64,000 nucleotides of DNA from Stropharia rugosoannulata. Its lineage: Eukaryota > Basidiomycota > Agaricomycetes > Agaricales > Strophariaceae. The translations under genes and the position numbers were made by a program. Shown in pieces: positions 58,299-64,000 of this stretch. The DNA is taken from positions 62,001-126,000 of the forward strand of contig JANCIK010000012.1 in assembly GCA_028532985.1 (NCBI GenBank), given 5' to 3'. Numbering within the stretch: position 1 is the first letter of the stretch; each line of letters starts with the position of its first letter. The notes beneath the pieces are model-generated. The model saw nothing but the letters and a program-made list of their open reading frames with translations. It made no database searches and was not told the DNA's origin.

Positions 58299-59188
58299 AT
58301 GCGTCCAATTCCTGTATCAGTCATTCTTGCTGCGTTGGCGGCGACTACCCTTGCCCAGTCTACGGTGCTTGATCAGCTACCCGAACAATGCAAGACAGCT
58401 GTTAAGGCACTTACAGAAGACTCTGAAATAGCTTCATGCATCGGTCTCAACAATCTGGATAGTTTGGCTCTGCTCTACCTCGGTCAGAGCTCAGATTCGA
58501 TTGTGGCTCCTATAAGCAGGTGGGTGTCGGGCGTATGCTCTGCCCCTGCCTGCAGCGACGACAAACTCTCAAAAATCGTCGTCACCCTGACGACGAGCTG
58601 CGGCGTACCAGTTCCGTCTGAAATCATTACGTATTATCCTACCATCCGAAAGGCAATCTGTCTACAAGAGTACGTCGCCAATCTCTAGTATCCTTGTGTC
58701 TTCGTGACTGAATAATCACTATGCAGAGACTCCACCAACTGTATCGTAAAGACCTTATCAGCCGTCGAGAAAGCGGTAGGGAGTGTACTGAGCGTACCCG
58801 AGATCACCACAATCTCAGAAGATGAGATTCAAGCAGTTGCATTGGCTAACAAGACGGAACTGTATTGCAATGACTGCGTCAAGGGTGTGTACAATACCCT
58901 TGCTGTTGGAATCCCCGAGATCGCAAGGGCAGGATACGCTCCTCTCCTTCAGGAGCAATGTGGTGCATCGTTCATAGGTCAGTTATACTATTCCAATATT
59001 GTTAGCTTATTCTAATGGGTATATTTTTATATGTAGATGGCACAGTCCCATCTACAGTCGTAGCGGCAGCATCAACTTCCAATGACTCGCCTAACACTAA
59101 GAGCGGTGCCCCCGGCTCCGAGTCGATCATTGCTCGGGGCCTTTTACTTACCTTAACCACATGCGCCTTAGCTTTCCTCTCCATCTAA
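58299..59188 (+). CDS. Secreted, probably GPI-anchored protein (DUF7729-like)
   Basis: Three exons, 58299-58669, 58727-58977 and 59037-59188, give 257 aa. Signal peptide 1-19 (ends in ALAATTLAQ). Two Cys-rich modules follow, with CSAPACSDDKL, then YPTIRKAICL, NCIVKTL and LYCNDC. A Ser/Thr-rich stretch and a hydrophobic C-terminal tail (LLLTLTTCALAFLSI) indicate GPI anchoring to membrane or wall. The spacing of cysteines resembles the DUF7729 family of mushroom fungi; this is by eye. Function unknown. Confidence 0.7.
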
Positions 59189-59272
59189 TTGTGTATGTAG
59201 GATGTACTAATTACAATGTCTTCAGTAAACCCCTCTATTAACGAAAACCATATCTACATTGGCAAACTATGA

Positions 59273-60901
59273 TCAGATTGATGGTAGGGATCCAGTACTG
59301 CTCAGGCCGTCGAATGGGGAGAAACATCCGCGGTAGGAAGACGATGGGTAACGGATGTCAAAATGCATATTACCCAGGATCCGGGGACCCAGCTCGGCCT
59401 TGATATCTATGACCGGTCTCCGAGTCATGATCATCCTGACAGATTTCAGGTCCTGCTTTTGCTTGATGAACTCCAGGATGGCTTCGTCCGAAAAGTTAGC
59501 GCCGACCAGGCACTCCAATGTCTCCAAACGCGGGCATAGTTGCAGACCGTCGGTGGAGTGGCTGAGTGCTTCGAGAAATTTATCGCAGGTCGGGCTGACT
59601 TTGTTCTCGAGACATGTACTTGTGTGGCAATGGCTCGGGGAGCGTAGGGATAATGATGTGAGTGCTGAGCAGGCCCAGACGCCCTTCGTGAATTCGGACG
59701 CATCAATAGTAGTGGGGTTTGTCGAAAGGTGAGTGATGCTCCCTCCTACCTTCCCGAGAAGGGCGCTAAAGCCAGATGGAGTAGGCTTTGTGGTTCCATC
59801 AAACCAGTACTCGAGAATGCGCAACCGCGGTGCTTCAATAGCAGCGAAGAAGAAATGTGTTTGCGCTTGCATCTCGTAAATATACAATTCTTCAAGGCTT
59901 GGAACCACGATGTCCGGAAGTGGGCGACGTTCCCGTGATATACTGGCACCACCGGTAAGCTTTAGCGTGCAGGACTTGAGGTGAGTGCAGCGTGTAAGTA
60001 TTTCGCCGATCTGCCCCATTGTCAAACTACCGTCTAACCATTGGCCACCCATCAATGTCAAGTTCGTCAGTTGCTCCCATACAAAAGGGAGCTCCAGATA
60101 TCCTTCAAGCAGCCCGTATACAAACACATTATGTAACCTGGGGGCACGCAGAACGCCGCTATTTCTCCAGGGAATAGGCCGCAGTGTGGGCATCACATGG
60201 AAAGTCTCCAGAAGAGGCACGTCAGAGGCCATGAGCCTCGCTACTTCAATACCGGCGTCTGGCGGACACTGCAGAGAGAGAGATTTCCACCTGGACGCAT
60301 AGGGAATAATCAAGTCCACAAAGCGCTTCCCGTAACCGGCTTCCGATGAGTTGTCAGGATCGTGAAAAGATATGCTCAATGGGAGCTGTCCAGATCTCGC
60401 TAGCCAATCCTTGACACCTTCCAGACGAAGACCAGCGACGTATGATGGATGGATTCTTTCTCCTGTTAGAGGATTATAAGCCGAGTGCGGGAGTGAGATG
60501 GGATTCGGAACCGCGATGTGCAAGGAAGACCACAACCTTGGCGTCGTTAGAGCTACGGTCCGCCATTGGCTGGAGACCTGAGTAAGCAAGATGGGCGCTT
60601 CTTTTGCGCTCATTGTCGGATTGTGGTCCCTGGGAAGACACCACATAAAGATCTCTCGAAGAATATCATCTGGGATATATTGCTGTAGCTTCATATTGAT
60701 ACGATATTGCTGAAGTGATTTGACGAGGATATCCTTGTCATGTTGCAACTGCTGAAGCCAGCGTTCAGCCGTGTTGATATCGTCGTCGATCCTAGCTAGC
60801 CTAGCAAGGCGTTGTAATATTAATAATCTGGTAGAGTGTACGTCATCTGATACCGGAAGGTACTGAGATAGAGAACATGGGCTGGCAGATTTCTGCACCA
60901 T
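59273..60901 (-). CDS. F-box protein
   Basis: Single exon of 542 aa from the ATG at 60901; the open frame extends 27 nt upstream but without an ATG. Residues ~25-70 form a coiled coil (LARIDDDINTAERWLQQL). The F-box lies at ~75-128 (YIPDDILREIFMWCLP, then VSSQWRTVALTTPRLWSSL), the standard Agaricomycete arrangement. Leucine-rich repeats follow (WKSLSLQCPP, LTNLTLMGGQWL, CTHLKSCTLKLTG, CSALTSLSLRSP). Likely substrate adaptor of an SCF ubiquitin ligase; substrate unknown. Confidence 0.85.
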   Translation of the reverse strand: MVQKSASPCSLSQYLPVSDDVHSTRLLILQRLARLARIDDDINTAERWLQQLQHDKDILVKSLQQYRINMKLQQYIPDDILREIFMWCLPRDHNPTMSAKEAPILLTQVSSQWRTVALTTPRLWSSLHIAVPNPISLPHSAYNPLTGERIHPSYVAGLRLEGVKDWLARSGQLPLSISFHDPDNSSEAGYGKRFVDLIIPYASRWKSLSLQCPPDAGIEVARLMASDVPLLETFHVMPTLRPIPWRNSGVLRAPRLHNVFVYGLLEGYLELPFVWEQLTNLTLMGGQWLDGSLTMGQIGEILTRCTHLKSCTLKLTGGASISRERRPLPDIVVPSLEELYIYEMQAQTHFFFAAIEAPRLRILEYWFDGTTKPTPSGFSALLGKVGGSITHLSTNPTTIDASEFTKGVWACSALTSLSLRSPSHCHTSTCLENKVSPTCDKFLEALSHSTDGLQLCPRLETLECLVGANFSDEAILEFIKQKQDLKSVRMIMTRRPVIDIKAELGPRILGNMHFDIRYPSSSYRGCFSPFDGLSSTGSLPSI

Positions 60902-60928
60902 CCCTAACAAGGAAAGAAGAATCAGCAC

Positions 60929-62290
60929 GACCCAAAATACGGTAATGATGGAATGTAGCTAGCCTGGGCGTTTGTGCAATATTTGCGTTTTCTGGAGGTG
61001 CATAGTGTACTCCTTCGTTTTATATGATGCTCTGCTGCCGGAGTAGTAGTAGTGTTTCACTTGGAATGCTGTGATATAAATACTGAGGCGACCTGTCAGT
61101 AGGCGTATTACATGACAGTGATGGGGATGCATTTTTATACCCATACGCTACGGATAAGTGAGGTCCGCAGCTAGGCCTCTATGTTGTTAAATTACCTCAC
61201 GCTCAGCAGGTAATATTCTACTATACGTTAGGATGAGGATTAAACCTGCGTAATGGTTGCATACCAATGTCCATATTGCTATAACGTAACGTGCAATACT
61301 AACCAAGCGCGCTGGCACCTCCTCTTACCTCGGTCTGAAAGCTTGATGTAGGCCATAGAATGAGCTACAAACCCTGATGTATATGTCAGGTAAGCCCGCC
61401 TATACGTTCAAAAGTGAGGTAATCTATAAAACCCCATGTTTTCGGACCCCGGTTATTTGATTGTAAAACGGCTGGAGATATGCTACAACACTGGGGCTGA
61501 TTATACTCCCCGGCTTTTCCAGTTGACATATGACAGTATTTAGTATATTAACCTCCCAAGCACCTGGCTTGGAAGTGAACAACTATATGTAGAATCGTCG
61601 AATATTTACAAACTCGACAATCTATAGCGTTTAATCGAAAGTAGCTTTACGCCACGCATGCGCTTAGATATATTATAGAATACCTCCACTAGGGAGGAGT
61701 TCTGATGAATAGTTATCCACTGCATTACTATCATACACACTTCAATATTCAACAATAGACCCCTTGTGCAGAGTAATCGTCTCCTCATAGACACATATCA
61801 AGAGATGTTCGGAATCATGCACCATGGGACTGACAGTGGCAATACCCAATCACATAGATACTGAAACTGTCGGGGAACTCGTATGAGGAGTACATAAATA
61901 TTCACCTAGAAGGGCGAGCGAAAATATCAGTGAGCTGGGCGCTTGCGAACAACGTGCCGAAATCATGCCGAACTTTCTGGGATACTTACTAGGTACGTAC
62001 GTATTTACATATTATTGGTACATAGTCACTGTTTGATTTATGGAGATACAGCAGCCTCGTTTCGCAGGTGGTAGGATCGGATTCGTATGGACGAATTGCT
62101 CTGGTCCTTGATTGACGGCAGTTCTGATTAATTTATATTATGATATTATGTACTATCAAATCGCTACTACTGCACCTCTATACTCCTTCGGCGAGCGCTG
62201 GGGGTGCAGATACACTTATAATACAAGCAAATTAAGTGAAGAAATTTAGATCCATAACTAGTGCTGACCTTATGCAATTCGCTGTTCGCC
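60929..62290. other. Intergenic stretch, no gene seen
   Basis: 1.3 kb of AT-rich DNA. No coding region, tRNA or repeat was recognised. Confidence 0.45.
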
Positions 62291-63664
62291 CTAATTGTGA
62301 TAATTCTTGGCGGCGCTGGGTTTTTCGACAAAACGCCAGTGATCCTCGTCCGTCGCCAGCGTCAACACCTCACTTAACGAATATGGCAACGTGGGGGCCA
62401 ATTCCAATACTGGACCCAGATGTTTGAACTTCCCTCTGGATGGCGCGTCTGCCCGGTTCCAAGCCGTAGGTACCCACTTTACATTCGGTTGCAAATTTGC
62501 TTTCTTGCACAAATTGTTGATTCTGTGCATGATGCGCTGTAGCCGCCTCCTTTCTGGGTTGACGTATCGTTGACCCATGATATCAAAAACACACCTATTG
62601 TCCGAGAACATTAGTATTTCGCCCGTGTAGCACATTATGGCTGCAGCGCGCAAACCAAGCTCTACGGCGACAAGCTCCGCCCATACAATGTCCATGTTGT
62701 TGTGTTCATTGTATACGTGATCAACCCGGACGCGGCTGGACGGCGACTGCTTCTTGTAGGTCCATGCGAGCCATTTATTCCGGCTACTGACGGTTATACC
62801 TATTCCTTTCCCAGACGCGTCTACATAGATATAGGGATTTTGGTTGTTCCTGACGTAAAGAGGCCTTGATAGCACGACTGACGCTAAGTGACCGACGTTC
62901 AGCAAGTAATTGTAACTAAGAAAACCAGACATACCGTTTGTTGATCTGTCGTATTCGACCGAGTGTCTCCTATTATCTTCTTCCTCATAGAAAGATATAG
63001 CACCTAACATGAGTGGCGTGTCTTCATCCACCAGCATAATTTGGGAATCTTCTGAATCGCTAGCACACATAGACTCTGCATCCTCACTAAAGGAATCATA
63101 GTTTGACTCTTCGATGCGCACGTTCTCCACAAGGTTCTCGAAAAATCGAATTTCGTGTCCCACTTCTGGATATTTGTTTCGATAGTTGCTCCTGAGATAG
63201 TGAAGATGCTCGTTGATTTCTCCCAAAGTCGCTACAAGGGTTTGAACTGAAATATTGGCTTGTACGATACCGCCGTCACGCTTCGCATGGTTGAACTGTT
63301 TGTATTCATGTGCATCCAAGCTCCTATCGACATCTCCCCTCCATTTCTCCACCAGTCTACCACAATCCTGGACATGGGCATTAAATTTGTCATCGGACGA
63401 CCAGCAGAAGTGGGAGAGATTTGTACTCACAAGAGCCTCCCTATCAGAACATAGGTGCAGCGGATAGCGACATTTTCGCCCGAGACTTAATGAATCGAGT
63501 TCTGATGATTGGAGGCCCATGGTGGCGGATGAATGAAGAAAAGAAAGGCAAGTGGGCCGTTGCCCATTGCCAAGATTCTCTTTATTTGTCGTGTAAATAA
63601 TATCATACAATTCATCGCCACCACCTTTAAGACCTTTCCTCGCCGGCACCTCTAGATCAACCAT
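62291..63664 (-). CDS. RNase H-fold protein, probably derived from a retroelement
   Basis: 457-aa uninterrupted frame starting at an ATG. The C-terminal third is an RNase H-like fold as in retroelement polymerases: YVDASGKGIGI (Asp282), VWAELVAVELGL (Glu330 or Glu335), MFSDNRCVF (Asp355) and AWNRADAPSRG (Asp406), so all four acidic positions appear present. The N-terminal 260 residues contain no reverse transcriptase motifs; they hold a charged, helical and acidic stretch. No LTRs, integrase or recombinase are found nearby. It could be a fragment of a larger element or a domesticated gene. Introns upstream of 63664 were not detected. Confidence 0.65.
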   Translation of the reverse strand: MVDLEVPARKGLKGGGDELYDIIYTTNKENLGNGQRPTCLSFLHSSATMGLQSSELDSLSLGRKCRYPLHLCSDREALVSTNLSHFCWSSDDKFNAHVQDCGRLVEKWRGDVDRSLDAHEYKQFNHAKRDGGIVQANISVQTLVATLGEINEHLHYLRSNYRNKYPEVGHEIRFFENLVENVRIEESNYDSFSEDAESMCASDSEDSQIMLVDEDTPLMLGAISFYEEEDNRRHSVEYDRSTNGMSGFLSYNYLLNVGHLASVVLSRPLYVRNNQNPYIYVDASGKGIGITVSSRNKWLAWTYKKQSPSSRVRVDHVYNEHNNMDIVWAELVAVELGLRAAAIMCYTGEILMFSDNRCVFDIMGQRYVNPERRRLQRIMHRINNLCKKANLQPNVKWVPTAWNRADAPSRGKFKHLGPVLELAPTLPYSLSEVLTLATDEDHWRFVEKPSAAKNYHN

Positions 63665-64000
63665 TGCAACCTATGGCACTTCAGGTCAAAACTAGATGCT
63701 GATGAACTCTACTTTTACTATTTTTGGCGTTTTGAAGATGTAGTACTCGACGTTAACTATTTTTACCCGGCTCGTCGCTGTACCAGTTGACTACTAGAAA
63801 GACCTGAGATAGACAGTGTCCCTAATGACGACAGGTGATATTGGCACAGTTTTGCCAATTAATGAGGTGAATGGTAGTTGAGTGTCCTGTCTACTTTGTG
63901 CGGTGTCCACACAGTGAGTCTGGGTGGGTTGCCTAGCCACGTACAAAACATCGACTATTTATACTAACTGAGAATTGTAACATGTGACATGTGACATTGG
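63665..64000. other. Window end, no gene seen
   Basis: Upstream flank of the RNase H-like gene. Only short frames. Confidence 0.4.

Overview
This 64 kb window is nuclear DNA of a filamentous basidiomycete (Agaricomycetes), most likely a wood- or litter-decaying species. Genes carry many 50-65 nt introns with GTRNGT donors, and several families are typical of mushroom genomes: DUF6535, DUF6698, Plavaka/CACTA transposase, a chromodomain Ty3/gypsy element, NACHT and HET proteins, class II peroxidase, a CBM1-tailed esterase and F-box proteins. Exon models were assembled by hand from splice sites, reading frame and family resemblance; no search or alignment could be run.

0-7 kb: a DUF6535 membrane protein (+), a secreted CE1-type esterase with a cellulose-binding module (-), and the first of three paralogous multipass membrane genes (-). 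7.4-14.1 kb: one Ty3/gypsy element with 319-bp LTRs and a CTCTC target duplication; it looks young, but its gag-pol frame is broken in three places. 15.5-18.6 kb: a second membrane paralog and a small unknown gene whose first exon and intron are triplicated. 18.8-21 kb: a GC-rich palindromic 146-bp tandem array, a decayed importin-beta fragment, a perfect hairpin and a possible tRNA-like SINE. 21-28 kb: an apparently intact Plavaka transposase gene and an Spt5-like KOW gene interrupted by one stop.

28.4-31.2 kb: a large putative deaminase-fold gene (OTT_1508-like). 31.8-34.1 kb: three broken fragments of host-type genes in a row (beta-lactamase-like, ribosomal protein L38, TOM1/HUWE1 ubiquitin ligase). 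34.3-35.9 kb: an intact DUF6698 gene, followed by a 116-bp minisatellite. 38.7-40.8 kb: a relic and a full copy of the third membrane paralog. 42.0-43.1 kb: mitochondrial complex III assembly factor Cbp3, the clearest housekeeping gene.

43.5-48.4 kb: a NACHT NTPase and a HET-domain protein, tandem on the minus strand, a candidate non-self recognition pair. 50-60.9 kb: an F-box-like protein, an FAD monooxygenase, a class II peroxidase lacking both the Mn site and the surface tryptophan, a probable GPI-anchored secreted protein and a second F-box protein. 62.3-63.7 kb: a stand-alone RNase H-fold gene that looks transposon-derived. Overall, a few conserved genes sit among accessory, repeat-derived and fragmentary sequence.
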